Origin: Flexilinea sp.
Lineage (GTDB): Bacteria; Chloroflexota; Anaerolineae; Anaerolineales; Anaerolineaceae
Assembly: GCA_026645735.1 (NCBI GenBank)
Contig: JAPKMT010000011.1
Span: forward strand, 1 to 64,000
Direction of reading: 5' to 3'
Length of the DNA stretch: 64,000 nucleotides
Below the pieces are notes generated by a model. The model had not been told where the DNA came from. It did not search any database and saw only the letters and a program-made list of their open reading frames with translations. This document shows positions 10,401 through 18,226 of this stretch, piece after piece (the stretch's first letter is position 1; every line of letters begins with the position of its first letter). Both the position numbers and the translations under genes were made by a program.

Positions 10401-10618
10401 AAAACCTTATGAATGCCGGCGTTACTGAAGCGAGTATCAACGAATACGGCAGGTTCGATGACCTGAAGAAAACCGTAATCAGGGAGAAAGCCGCGGAATA
10501 TTTTGTGTCGGCGGAAGGCACACAAATCCCAGCTTTCCATCTGAGCATCAAAATCGATAAGCTGCTCAAAGATTTTATCCTCAATGGGGGATTGGATATC
10601 CATGCGGAAAAAAAATAA
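7478..10618 (+). CDS. hsdR: Type I restriction endonuclease subunit HsdR
   Basis: This 1046-aa motor and nuclease subunit pulls DNA in and cuts away from the recognition site. The N-terminal PD-(D/E)xK nuclease is visible as RGDLMLL followed by HLELKKSG at about residues 144-168. The superfamily 2 helicase follows: Walker A TGSGKT at about 297-302, DEAH box VDEAHRS at about 405, and FGFTGTP motif III. The TGFDSRWVNTLYLDK and QAFSRTNR motifs lie further on, followed by a helical C-terminal domain. All key residues look intact, so the system is probably active. The GTG start overlaps the hsdS stop by four bases. Confidence 0.95.
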   Translation: MIFNTEAEFEAAMIAALQNKGWEKQVLQYPTEEALLQNWANILFENNRGIDRLNDAPLTDTEMQQILEQILTLRTPLKLNGFINGKTVSITRDNPDDPCHLGKEVSLKIYDRLEIAAGQSRYQIAQQPHFKSNSHILNDRRGDLMLLINGMPVFHLELKKSGFSVSQAYHQIEKYSDESIFTGIFSLVQIFVAMQPEETVYFANPGPDGVFNKDFYFHWADFNNEPVNKWSDIATVLLSIPMAHQMIGFYTVADDSDGVLKVMRSYQYYAANAISDRVSKIDWSYKQLLGGYIWHTTGSGKTMTSFKSAQLIANSKDADKVIFLMDRIELGTQSLQEYRAFAEDNEAVQATEDTRALITKLKSKDPVDTLIVTSIQKMSNIKDEEGGLNAADIASMTSKRIVFIVDEAHRSTFGDMLITVKHTFPGAVFFGFTGTPIHMENQIRMNTTATIFGDELHRYSIADGIRDGNVLGFDPYKVLTYADMDLRKAVALKKANAATEKEAISDPKKKIKYYHYMDNVNVKMVGYREMNGNYVKGIEDYLPREQYDRTEHHKMVIQDILDNWLRLSHASKFHAIFATSSIPEAIAYYRLFKESKHDLKITALFDPAIDNNGGVKFKEDGLVEILEDYNAAYEQDFTLATYGKFKKDIAARLAHKKPYERIERNPEKQIDLLIVVDQMLTGFDSRWVNTLYLDKVLKYENIIQAFSRTNRLFGPEKPFGTIRYYRKPNTMERNINEAVALYSGNRPLGLFVEHLDYNLEKMNQIFADISCQFTMDGILDFSRLPEDAAERGKFAKLFSSLNDHLEAAKIQGFTWEKPAFTFENPKKVVKMAFDENTYLTLALRYKELFSGPSDDDGGDIPFDIDGHLAAIDTGRIDTNYMNSRFEKYLKVLYQDDMDQARLQATLDELHQSFATLTQEEQKYANIFIHDVQSGNAEIEDGKSFRDYITEYQSLAKKEQVRQLANALGVDIPKLENLMNAGVTEASINEYGRFDDLKKTVIREKAAEYFVSAEGTQIPAFHLSIKIDKLLKDFILNGGLDIHAEKK

Positions 10619-10668
10619 TCCATACAGCGGTGTTGTTTTTGCGCTCTCTACAAAACCAAAGGAAATAC

Positions 10669-10736
10669 AAATTTTCTTGATTGATTCCTGAGTATCTCGA
10701 ATTAGTGCCCTGAAATCTCTAAATTTTCTTGATTGA
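10669..10736. repeat. Short direct repeats and fragment of a second repeat family
   Basis: AAATTTTCTTGATTGA occurs twice, at 10669-10684 and 10721-10736. The sequence between them (ATTCCTGAGTATCTCG, then TAGTGCCCTG) closely matches 26335-26380 near the second VOC gene, so this is a second low-copy repeat. Its function is unknown. Confidence 0.45.
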
Positions 10737-10776
10737 CTTGAAAAAACAATCCAAATTTCGATTCGCTCCTTATTAG

Positions 10777-10805
10777 TTGACTTCAATCATTCTCATAAGT
10801 ATAAT
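10777..10805 (+). promoter_or_regulatory. Sigma-70-type promoter of mntP
   Basis: TTGACT (10777-10782) and TATAAT (10800-10805) are separated by exactly 17 bases. Transcription would begin near 10811, at the 5' edge of the riboswitch. Confidence 0.75.
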
Positions 10806-10810
10806 GGTGG

Positions 10811-10935
10811 GGGATAAGGGAGTAGTTAACACAAAACGAATTGTGTAATAAAGTCAACATACTGATACTATTTATCTGGCTTTATTTTAAATAATGAGAC
10901 TTATCTGCAGAAAAAGACTGCAGATAAGTCTTTTT
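10811..10935 (+). promoter_or_regulatory. yybP-ykoY manganese riboswitch upstream of mntP
   Basis: The conserved blocks of the yybP-ykoY class are present in order: AAGGGAGTAG, then a small hairpin (ACACAA/TTGTGT), then GTCAACATAC, a second arm, and AATGAGACTT. The closing stem P1 can form between GATAAG (10813-10818) and CTTATC (10900-10905). The same CTTATC is part of the terminator hairpin, so the two are mutually exclusive. This class is established as a Mn2+ sensor that turns on manganese export genes, and the next gene is mntP. Manganese binding would therefore hold P1 together and let transcription continue. Confidence 0.88.
10898..10935 (+). terminator. Riboswitch-controlled intrinsic terminator
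   Basis: A perfect 13-bp stem GACTTATCTGCAG/CTGCAGATAAGTC with a 7-base loop is followed by TTTTT. The left arm shares the bases needed for riboswitch stem P1. Confidence 0.88.
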
Positions 10936-10961
10936 AACGGAAATCATTTCGATCATAAACT

Positions 10962-11014
10962 AGCGATTCGAAATTTCTCTCCATTCAAAAAGTGTGTCCA
11001 AATTTCGAATCGCT
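10962..11014. repeat. Short hairpin-less form of the nested repeat
   Basis: Perfect 15-bp terminal inverted repeats, AGCGATTCGAAATTT and AAATTTCGAATCGCT, enclose only 23 bases, without the central hairpin. It lies in the mntP leader between the terminator and the ribosome site. Confidence 0.75.
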
Positions 11015-11038
11015 GATCATCAACAAAGAGAATTGAAA

Positions 11039-11632
11039 ATGAGTTTAATGGAATTATTTATTCTTGCAATAGGTTTGTCGATGGATGCATTTGCAGTCGC
11101 AATTTGTAAAGGACTGGCTTTTAAGACTGTAACATGTAAAAAAGCAGGCACGGTTGGTTTATATTTTGGAGTTTTTCAAGCTGGAATGCCCTTAATCGGG
11201 TATTGTTTAGGCGCCCAATTTCAGGATAAGATAACAGCCTTTGATCATTGGATTGCATTCGTTCTGCTTGGGTTAATCGGTTTTAATATGATTAAAGAAT
11301 CACGTAGTAATGGATGTGAAGTTTCAACTACCCATGAGTCGTGTGAAAATGCAGATGAATCACTAAATTTTAGAACGATGTCTGTTTTAGCCATTGCGAC
11401 AAGCATCGATGCTTTGGCAGTGGGTGTTTCTTTTGCATTTTTAAAAATTGATGTGGTATCTGCAGTTGCATTGATTGGGATTGTCACTTTCTCTTTATCT
11501 GTGATCGGTGTCATGATTGGCAATGTTTTCGGTTTGAAATACAAATCCAAGGCAGAATTAACAGGCGGACTTATACTCATGTCTATTGGCTTGAAGATTT
11601 TGTTGGATCATACAAATATTCTTATTGCGTAG
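11039..11632 (+). CDS. mntP: Manganese efflux pump MntP
   Basis: A 197-aa inner-membrane manganese exporter of the MntP (formerly DUF204) family with six predicted membrane helices. The two halves repeat the family motif with membrane aspartates: GLSMDAFAVAICKGL near the N-terminus and TSIDALAVGVSFAF near residue 120. The start at 11039 is chosen over an in-frame GTG at 10994, because the latter lies inside the repeat and AAAGAG precedes the ATG. The manganese riboswitch immediately upstream confirms the role. It is a single-gene transcript that converges with the ferredoxin gene downstream. Confidence 0.93.
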   Translation: MSLMELFILAIGLSMDAFAVAICKGLAFKTVTCKKAGTVGLYFGVFQAGMPLIGYCLGAQFQDKITAFDHWIAFVLLGLIGFNMIKESRSNGCEVSTTHESCENADESLNFRTMSVLAIATSIDALAVGVSFAFLKIDVVSAVALIGIVTFSLSVIGVMIGNVFGLKYKSKAELTGGLILMSIGLKILLDHTNILIA

Positions 11633-11735
11633 TAATTCGGAATTTTTTCTTATCTTTCGGATTTTTAGATTAAAAAGTAGATGTTGCGCTATGCACAACA
11701 TCCACACAACAACATAAGATTTTCAGTATATTTTT
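11631..11735. repeat. Decayed nested repeat between convergent genes
   Basis: GTAATTCGGAATTTTT at the left, a hairpin GATGTTG/CAACATC at 11680-11702, and an ACAACAACATAAG segment at the right recall the nested repeat, but the right end is lost. The hairpin may act as a weak two-way terminator. Confidence 0.4.
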
Positions 11736-11740
11736 AATTG

Positions 11741-12811
11741 CTATTTATTTTTAGAAATCTTGCCTAAAAAGGTGGTTGTATAAGACAGAGTTTCCGTGGT
11801 GCATGTATCTATGCAATGACCACAGCCAACGCATCGCAGTGAAGTGACCGGTTCTCCCTGTAAAGCCCGGGTTTTTATATCGATGGCCATTGGACATGCG
11901 ATATTGCATTGATTACAACCGATGCATTTTGTTTGATTGGTTATGATTTTCTGTCCGGCGAATTTCCCGAAAATTCCCAAAAGCGTGCCAAGCGGACAAT
12001 AATAGCAATATCCTCTGCCCGTGAAAACGATCCAGAAAAACATCATCATCAATAATTCGGCGCTCAGATATTTGTAATTCTCCAGCTTACCGATCAGAAG
12101 GTAGTTTTTAAATACCGACACCCCGAATAATAAGAGAATCCAATAGACCGTAAAAAATAATGCAAGTATAAACATAATCCACTTGAGGATCGTCAATATA
12201 CTGACTGTTCCGGGTTGAACTTTTTTCTTTTTGCCGATCAGTGGAAAGGCGGGTGCAAAAACTTCAGAAGCAAAACCGTTAAAAAGGCACAGCGTTGAAC
12301 ATTGCCACCTTCTGCCAAACAACAGCGTACCAATCAACACAATACCGCTTACCACCAGATAAAATATCAGCGCAGCAGTAATTCCCGTCAGACCCCAGAG
12401 CGGAAATCTGCTGGCATAAAATGAAGAATTCTCGAATAACAACTGTAATGGAGTCGTCGTCCAGGGCAACGGCATCGCAAAGAAATACAACTCATTATTC
12501 TTTAAGATCCATGGGGTGACGATATGAACAACCAGGGCTGCGATCACAAAACCGATCAAATTCCTTTTGACCATGCGCGTCCGTTTCGTTCGTTTGACGA
12601 TCCTGATGGTCAGAATACTGGCTGTAATGATAAGAATCGTTTTAATCCAGTTTTCATAAAAGTGCCAGGCTGATGTGATAAATTTTGCGACAGGTTCCGG
12701 CGCGGTCTTCACATAACCATAATTTAACCCGGCAAGGATGATACATAAAATGATATACAGCCAAAGAATTATTTTAAGGAATACTACATCTTTATTTTTT
12801 TTATCGGACAT
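11741..12811 (-). CDS. Membrane polyferredoxin, NapH-like 4Fe-4S protein
   Basis: A 356-aa membrane electron carrier with about six hydrophobic helices. Between helices it has a CSTLCLFNGF motif and a GYCYYCPLGTLLGIFGK motif, as in NapH, NosR and CcoG relatives. A C-terminal double 4Fe-4S domain (CIGCNQCNIACPMAI, then CVGCGHCIDTC) would face the cytoplasm. Such proteins pass electrons between quinol or ferredoxin pools and an oxidoreductase, but no partner enzyme is nearby, so the role here is open. The start has AGGGAG upstream. It appears to be monocistronic. Confidence 0.85.
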   Translation of the reverse strand: MSDKKNKDVVFLKIILWLYIILCIILAGLNYGYVKTAPEPVAKFITSAWHFYENWIKTILIITASILTIRIVKRTKRTRMVKRNLIGFVIAALVVHIVTPWILKNNELYFFAMPLPWTTTPLQLLFENSSFYASRFPLWGLTGITAALIFYLVVSGIVLIGTLLFGRRWQCSTLCLFNGFASEVFAPAFPLIGKKKKVQPGTVSILTILKWIMFILALFFTVYWILLLFGVSVFKNYLLIGKLENYKYLSAELLMMMFFWIVFTGRGYCYYCPLGTLLGIFGKFAGQKIITNQTKCIGCNQCNIACPMAIDIKTRALQGEPVTSLRCVGCGHCIDTCTTETLSYTTTFLGKISKNK

Positions 12812-13161
12812 CCGCTGACTCCCTGGTGCATAAGGTTGAGAAAACTATCGGACAAACATCAGTACATTTTTTGAATCATATCAGGAAATTGGAATTTGTT
12901 ACGATCTTTTGAAAAAAGATAAACGAACCATCAACCAAGAATCCTCCCAAAAATTCGAATTACTGTATGGATGAAAAAAAGAGGAGCTGCGGATTGCCGC
13001 GTCGCTTCGCTCCGCGCAAAGACGGACTCTCGTCATCGTGAACCATTGTGAGGTACCTGTCGCAGTCCACATAGCCCTGTGTTCTTTTCTTCTGCTTACT
13101 GGCGCGGACTTGTCGGGTTGATGGTTTGACAGGCAGATTCTGGATGTCGCACAATTTTTAA
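12812..13161. other. Gene-poor stretch with repeat fragments
   Basis: It contains a right-end fragment of the nested repeat near 12940-12960 (AAAATTCGAATTACTG) and the dispersed repeat listed at 12991. I see no gene. Confidence 0.4.
12991..13040. repeat. Dispersed 'TGTCATTGCGAG'-type repeat fragment
   Basis: GGATTGCCGCGTCGCTTCG followed by CTCCGCGCAAAGACG and CTCGTCATCG resembles the intergenic palindromic repeat found scattered in many anaerobe genomes. It is related to 57655-57720 in this window. Confidence 0.5.
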
Positions 13162-13190
13162 TTGAAAAACTTAAAATATATGGTTATACT
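13162..13190 (+). promoter_or_regulatory. Promoter of the small membrane protein
   Basis: TTGAAA (13162-13167), a 17-base spacer, then TATACT (13185-13190). Confidence 0.6.
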
Positions 13191-13231
13191 GAAAATAATT
13201 CTCGACAAACATCAATTTTATGGAGCATGCG

Positions 13232-13327
13232 GTGAATATCGATTTGTTATTCTCGTTCCTTATATTTTTTTCGATTATCGTGAGCCTGGTCGTTTTCGCA
13301 ATGGCTGCGGAAAGTTTCAAGCAATGA
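13232..13327 (+). CDS. Possible 31-residue membrane protein
   Basis: A GTG-started frame of 31 codons follows TGGAG at 13221-13225, about 40 bases after a good promoter. The peptide is MNIDLLF, a single strongly hydrophobic helix of about 20 residues rich in Phe, Ile and Val, then a short polar tail AAESFKQ. Small single-helix proteins often assist larger membrane complexes. No partner is obvious; the secreted protein at 13390 is next. It could be chance, but the promoter, ribosome site, helix and clean stop agree. Confidence 0.4.
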   Translation: MNIDLLFSFLIFFSIIVSLVVFAMAAESFKQ

Positions 13328-13389
13328 GATATGCCCGGTGCCCTTGCATTTTCTATACAATCGTTCGAATTACTGAAGGAGAAGTTGAA

Positions 13390-14964
13390 ATGAAAACAAG
13401 AAGACGCAATCTTTATTGGTCTCTAATGATCGCGGTGATGCTGCTGGCGACTGGACTTCCAGTTTGCGAAGCATCCAATTCACCGATCGATGTCAACAAC
13501 CAAACACTGGACGACATCACCAATCAAATAACGAATAGCATGAAGGCGCTCGACCTCGAGGTCAACGAAGGCTATTTTCAAATGTGGGGTGCGGATGAGT
13601 GCTTGCCTACCTTTGAACTGATGGGGAGTTGTTTTTTCAACAATCCGGCTGCACCGTATATATTGCCTGTCCTGCCTTACTGGTCAGAGGAATTTGTCGA
13701 CCCGGCAACGAAGGATGTCTTCGGTGTGACCAGGGAAGGCTATGGCACTACCTATCGATTCGATCAGAATGAGGCGATCATCATTTTTGGTAATTTACCT
13801 CCTCAGGCACACTACTTTGGGATCCAAAGCTATACATTCACTCGCGAGGGCAATTACGAGACAGACAACGAGAGTTATGCCTTCCTTTCCTCGATTGGCG
13901 TCCAAGATGTGTTCTTCCACGAAATTCCGCTCAATCCGAAGCGTATTGGTTACATCAATAGCTTGAGCAATAGCACCAACAATGTGGTCATCGAACAGCA
14001 GTCAGGCTCGAGCTGGGAGCAGTTGCGCTACTTTGTCATCACACCAGATGAACATCTGGATACCGAAATCCGTCAAGCCCTGACAGGGCTGGGTGTTGAT
14101 GCAAACGAAATTTTCACCGAAGGAATTCCCGAAAATGTCCGCCTTGGGCTGAACGAGAATGCTGATGACTTTACTACAGTTTTAAGATATTCAATGCCGA
14201 TCGATGGCGGCGGCGACGGTTCTGCCTCGTTTGCGTGGCGGCACAATCCGACGCTCAGGGTGCTGCGTGTGCGAGACACGTCTCCTGACTACCCCAGGCA
14301 GACCTACCCAGCCTGGGTACCGGAAAGTCCGGAGGAACGGACTGCGGTCTCTGAGGCTTATCTGAGTGAGGATCTCACGAAATTGGTATTTGCAGTCGCA
14401 CAAGCCTGGGACCAGGCGTGTTCCGACTTGGGATGTTCCGATCGGTACAGGTCTTTCATTGATTTACAGACCTCGCCGCTCAACTTGCTCGGACCTAAGT
14501 GCGCGGAGATCGGGATGGATTGTTTGGGTGACTCTCAAGATGCCAGCTATGGGTTCTGCCCGGGGATAACTTTGGACGATGGCGAGGTCTGGGCTGCAAT
14601 CGGGACGCTTGGTACGGAGACTGGTAATGCTGTTTATGTCGGTTTAGGGGTCAACAACTTCAGTTTGAGGCTTGGGGCGAAGAATATCGATTACACCATG
14701 CTTGAGGGAAGTGCCATGCCCTACGACAATGGAGATATTTCTAACCTCGACAAATTCTTTGTCTACTACTTTGCGCGTGATTGTAGCGACATCGAGGCGT
14801 GGACCCATGGCTACTGTGCCGAAGTTGAAGATAGTCCACTCGTTCTTCCAGCAGGAGACAGAGCTACCTTGACAGAGCGTGATTATATTGTGCCAGGGAC
14901 GCGACGCGGTCCTGCCTCCACTTTGCTTCTGCCTTCCAGGGCAATCAAGCTGGTGCGGCCATAG
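13390..14964 (+). CDS. Secreted protein of unknown function
   Basis: A 524-aa exported protein. It begins MKTRRRN, followed by a hydrophobic stretch and a cleavage site near CEASNSP, so a Sec signal peptide of about 28 residues. The start at 13390 is chosen because GAAGGAGAAG precedes it and the signal peptide begins there; the frame upstream is open but not protein-like. The mature part has several cysteines (for example CSDLGCS, CAEIGMDC) that could form disulfides, and many aromatic and Gly-rich turns. I do not recognise the family. The gene is visibly richer in G+C than its neighbours, which hints at acquisition from elsewhere. It ends at a strong hairpin. Confidence 0.7.
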   Translation: MKTRRRNLYWSLMIAVMLLATGLPVCEASNSPIDVNNQTLDDITNQITNSMKALDLEVNEGYFQMWGADECLPTFELMGSCFFNNPAAPYILPVLPYWSEEFVDPATKDVFGVTREGYGTTYRFDQNEAIIIFGNLPPQAHYFGIQSYTFTREGNYETDNESYAFLSSIGVQDVFFHEIPLNPKRIGYINSLSNSTNNVVIEQQSGSSWEQLRYFVITPDEHLDTEIRQALTGLGVDANEIFTEGIPENVRLGLNENADDFTTVLRYSMPIDGGGDGSASFAWRHNPTLRVLRVRDTSPDYPRQTYPAWVPESPEERTAVSEAYLSEDLTKLVFAVAQAWDQACSDLGCSDRYRSFIDLQTSPLNLLGPKCAEIGMDCLGDSQDASYGFCPGITLDDGEVWAAIGTLGTETGNAVYVGLGVNNFSLRLGAKNIDYTMLEGSAMPYDNGDISNLDKFFVYYFARDCSDIEAWTHGYCAEVEDSPLVLPAGDRATLTERDYIVPGTRRGPASTLLLPSRAIKLVRP

Positions 14965-15015
14965 AAATAAACAACCGCTACGCGTTTACGATCCTCGCGT
15001 TGCGGTTGTTTATTT
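14965..15015. terminator. Two-way terminator between convergent genes
   Basis: A 14-bp stem AAATAAACAACCGC/GCGGTTGTTTATTT, extended inside by ACGCG/CGCGT, sits directly after the secreted-protein stop and before the end of the minus-strand operon. A and T runs flank both sides. Confidence 0.8.
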
Positions 15016-15044
15016 AATTACTGTCTTCGATCTATGCAAACAAC

Positions 15045-16412
15045 TTAGCACTTCACTATTGGAAAACGATCCCGTAAAACAAGCCCGGCGCGTTTGCGAA
15101 TTGAATCCGCATGAGATTTCGCTTCCTGTAAGATGTCCTTTTCGTCAAGTGTAATCATGACGCCATCTTTCATGATCCATTTGCCATCGCATAAAACAGA
15201 TTTTACATTTGTGTTACGCATCGCTGTAACGAGGTTGGCAATCGGGTCGTGCATGGGCATCATCATCGCGTCATTCGGATCGATCAGGATCAGATCCGCC
15301 TTTTTTCCGGGTTCGAGTGATCCATAGGATTCGTCTGCTAACATAGATCGCGCGCCGTCAATGGTTGCCATTTTCAAGATCTGTTCAGCCTTAACAATGG
15401 TCGGATCCAGTCGCCAGCCTTTATGAATTAACGAGGTTACCCACATTTCGTCAATCATTGTCATGCGGTTGCTCGATGCAGCGCCATCGGTACCAATTGA
15501 TACGCAGACTCCTTTATCGAGCATCTGAGGAATTTTTGCGAAACCCAATACCCGCATAGCCGATGCCGGATTGTGAGAGACCTTTACATCATACTTCTTA
15601 AACAGGTCAATTTCTTCATTCGTAAGCCAGACCGTGTGGACTGCCAGCAGATTTTTATCAAGCACACCAAGATTATGGAGATGTGTAACAGTCGGAACAC
15701 CCTTTACTTTTGTTACATATTCCACCTCATCTTTCGCTTCTGCCACATGCATCGTATAACCGACTTTGTATTTATCTGTCAATTCCTTTGTGCGAACGAC
15801 AAGTTCATCGGAATTGTTGAAAAGAGTCCGCAAGGCAAACCAGACCCTTACTCTGCCATCTGCTGTGTTATTGTATTTTTTGACGTTATCTTCCTGAACA
15901 TCCAGCTCTTCCTGCGTTGTCTTTTTCCAAATTTCAGGCAGCCCTTCGCCACAGTCCATTGACGACTTTGAAAGAATTCCACGGATACCGGCTTCCGTTA
16001 CGGCTTTAGCCATGCTGCCGACAAACTGCCCGCCGGCTTCAGTGAACGCAGTAACGCCAGAGCGAATCTGTTCGACCATACAAAGAAGCGTGGATATATA
16101 GGAGTCTTCCTCCGTCAGGCTGCTTTCATACGGAAAAGTCCGTTCGGCCAACCAGGTAAGCAAACTTACATCATCTCCAAGCCCTCTTTCCAGCTGCTGG
16201 GAAGTGTGTACATGTGTGTTTACAAGACCTGGCATAATGATCATGTCATGCGCATTGATTTTTTGTGCATCTTCATGAATCAAAGATGGATCAATTTTTC
16301 CCACGGACAGAATCTTATTATCCTGAATTAGGATATCCCCATTGGAATATACTGTTCCATTTTTATCCATCGTAACGATGTATGATGCATTTCGAATATA
16401 AATTTGTCCCAT
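15045..16412 (-). CDS. Metal-dependent amidohydrolase (SAH/MTA or guanine deaminase type)
   Basis: A 455-aa TIM-barrel deaminase or hydrolase of the amidohydrolase superfamily. The metal ligands can be seen: HVH in GLVNTHVHTSQ, His in MHVAEAKDE, His in AVHTVWLT, and Asp in SIGTDGAASSN. This pattern is that of MtaD/atrazine-hydrolase relatives that deaminate adenosine derivatives or guanine. The start is the second ATG (MGQIYIRN), since the first ATG lies within the GGAGG that serves it. It is last in the operon, after adenine deaminase, which favours a purine or nucleoside substrate. The exact substrate is not decidable. Confidence 0.85.
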   Translation of the reverse strand: MGQIYIRNASYIVTMDKNGTVYSNGDILIQDNKILSVGKIDPSLIHEDAQKINAHDMIIMPGLVNTHVHTSQQLERGLGDDVSLLTWLAERTFPYESSLTEEDSYISTLLCMVEQIRSGVTAFTEAGGQFVGSMAKAVTEAGIRGILSKSSMDCGEGLPEIWKKTTQEELDVQEDNVKKYNNTADGRVRVWFALRTLFNNSDELVVRTKELTDKYKVGYTMHVAEAKDEVEYVTKVKGVPTVTHLHNLGVLDKNLLAVHTVWLTNEEIDLFKKYDVKVSHNPASAMRVLGFAKIPQMLDKGVCVSIGTDGAASSNRMTMIDEMWVTSLIHKGWRLDPTIVKAEQILKMATIDGARSMLADESYGSLEPGKKADLILIDPNDAMMMPMHDPIANLVTAMRNTNVKSVLCDGKWIMKDGVMITLDEKDILQEAKSHADSIRKRAGLVLRDRFPIVKC

Positions 16413-16459
16413 AAAATCCTCCATCGCTGGAAATCAGCAACTTAATGAAATTTCGAAGA

Positions 16460-18226
16460 TTACTTTTGAACCGCAATGACAGGATCGATGATCTTCCAGT
16501 CCAGGACGTCCATCAGACCTTTATCTGTAATTCCATAGAAGGGGATGAAGATCAGGGTAATGAAGGATAAGGTCATGTAAGGCGAATTCATTTCGCAACC
16601 ATCCTTACGCAGATATTCCTGCATCTTTTCCAATTTTTCAGCTACTTCCACACCACTTTCTTCTGTCAGCAGTCCGCAGATGGGTAGCGCAATCTCGAAG
16701 ATCACCTTCCCCTTATCAACGATAATGATGCCGCCATTCAGTTCCTGCAACCGGTTTACCGCTATGGCCATATCAGCCGGATCACTTCCGACAACGGTGA
16801 TGTTATGATGGTCATGGCCGACAGAGGTGGCGATCGAGCAGCTCTTCGTTCCGAAACCATTAATGAATGAACGACCGATCCCGCCTTTTTTTCCATGGCG
16901 TTCTACACAGGCAATGTGCAAAACATCCTGGTTGATGTCAGGCTGGATGAAACCATTTTCAACAGGCAGCTCTGCTTCCTGTTTTTCCGTCAGCAGGGAT
17001 ACCGGGCTGGCTCCAATCACATGTACTTTTGCTTTTTTTACCGAGTTATCCATTTTAATCATTAAATCCTCTGCTTCGATCTTTTTGGATAATTTCACGG
17101 TATTCAGCATCAATGGCGAAAGAACGGGGTTGTTGAAGTGCTTGATCATTTTTTTATTTTCGACTACCAGTTCACCATTTGCGATGACTGACTCAACGGT
17201 ACAGTTTTCCAAATTGGACAGGAAAACGAGATCAGCGCATTTTCCCGGAGCTATACTGCCATGGCAATCATCGATTTGCAGGCTTTCCGCAGGATTCAGA
17301 GTAACCATTTGAATAGCAGTCACCGGGTCCACGCCATTCTTAATTGCCATACGGACTTTGTGATCCAGATGACCCTTTCGATAGATGTGCAATGCATCGA
17401 TATCATCACTGACCATCGAGCAATGACGCGCATCAACATGATTTTCAGTGAGCATCTTGATACATTTATTCAGGTCGGTCGCTGCTGATCCTTCGCGAAT
17501 CAGGATGCGTAACCCGTGACGCAGTTTATCAAGTGCTTCCGCAGCATTACTGCTTTCATGATCGGATCGGATCCCGACAGAACAATATGCATTCAATTTG
17601 GATCCGGTCAGAGCCGGAGCGTGACCTTCGGCAGTCTTATGCCGCGCATGCGCCAGGTCAAGCATCCACTCAGAATTGTCACTCTTGGCCAGGATCGGCG
17701 GGTAGAGAACTTCTGCCAGACCGACGGCTTGCGGATAATCGATCAGCTCCTCCATCATCTGTGGATTGAGCGGAGCGCCAATAGTTTGATACTCATCTTC
17801 GGATGCCATAAATGCAGGCACCGGGTATTTCAGCTTTACAGGATTTCCTTCCGCTTCGCGAAAAACTTCTTTGACTCCGTCGATTCCGGAAACAATCGCA
17901 ATTTCCATCAGATCCGTGGCAATTACTGTGGTTCCGTGAGGTAAAACCATCCGGGAGAATTCCATGAAAGTCAACATACTGCTTTCAATATGGATATGAG
18001 CATCGATGAATCCAGGTGTAATATATGCTCCTTTTGCATCGATCACCTGCGTATCTTTTCCGTAAACACCCGGTTCCAATACGCCCGTGGCAGCAATGAT
18101 CTTATCGGCAATTGCGATATCTGCCTGGTATATTTCATGTGTTAATACATTCACGAGCATACCATTTTTTACAACAATATCGGCGGGACTGTTCCCCAGT
18201 GCAACATCAATGACTCTTCTGTTCAT
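16460..18226 (-). CDS. ade: Adenine deaminase
   Basis: A 588-aa adenine deaminase converts adenine to hypoxanthine and ammonia. It has the N-terminal composite domain (MNRRVIDVALGN), the metal-binding GFIDAHIHIESSM, SDDIDAL at about residue 278, and the long C-terminal domain typical of Ade (VGHDHHNITVVGSD, LPICGLLTE). The length matches the family. Its start codon abuts the stop of the OsmC gene without a gap, so they are cotranscribed. Together with the nucleoside-type ABC system it suggests use of purines as a nitrogen or carbon source. Confidence 0.95.
   Translation of the reverse strand: MNRRVIDVALGNSPADIVVKNGMLVNVLTHEIYQADIAIADKIIAATGVLEPGVYGKDTQVIDAKGAYITPGFIDAHIHIESSMLTFMEFSRMVLPHGTTVIATDLMEIAIVSGIDGVKEVFREAEGNPVKLKYPVPAFMASEDEYQTIGAPLNPQMMEELIDYPQAVGLAEVLYPPILAKSDNSEWMLDLAHARHKTAEGHAPALTGSKLNAYCSVGIRSDHESSNAAEALDKLRHGLRILIREGSAATDLNKCIKMLTENHVDARHCSMVSDDIDALHIYRKGHLDHKVRMAIKNGVDPVTAIQMVTLNPAESLQIDDCHGSIAPGKCADLVFLSNLENCTVESVIANGELVVENKKMIKHFNNPVLSPLMLNTVKLSKKIEAEDLMIKMDNSVKKAKVHVIGASPVSLLTEKQEAELPVENGFIQPDINQDVLHIACVERHGKKGGIGRSFINGFGTKSCSIATSVGHDHHNITVVGSDPADMAIAVNRLQELNGGIIIVDKGKVIFEIALPICGLLTEESGVEVAEKLEKMQEYLRKDGCEMNSPYMTLSFITLIFIPFYGITDKGLMDVLDWKIIDPVIAVQK

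Noticed and set aside
13162-13389. N-terminal extension of the secreted protein
   Set aside because: The signal peptide begins at 13390; the upstream open frame covers a promoter and another frame.
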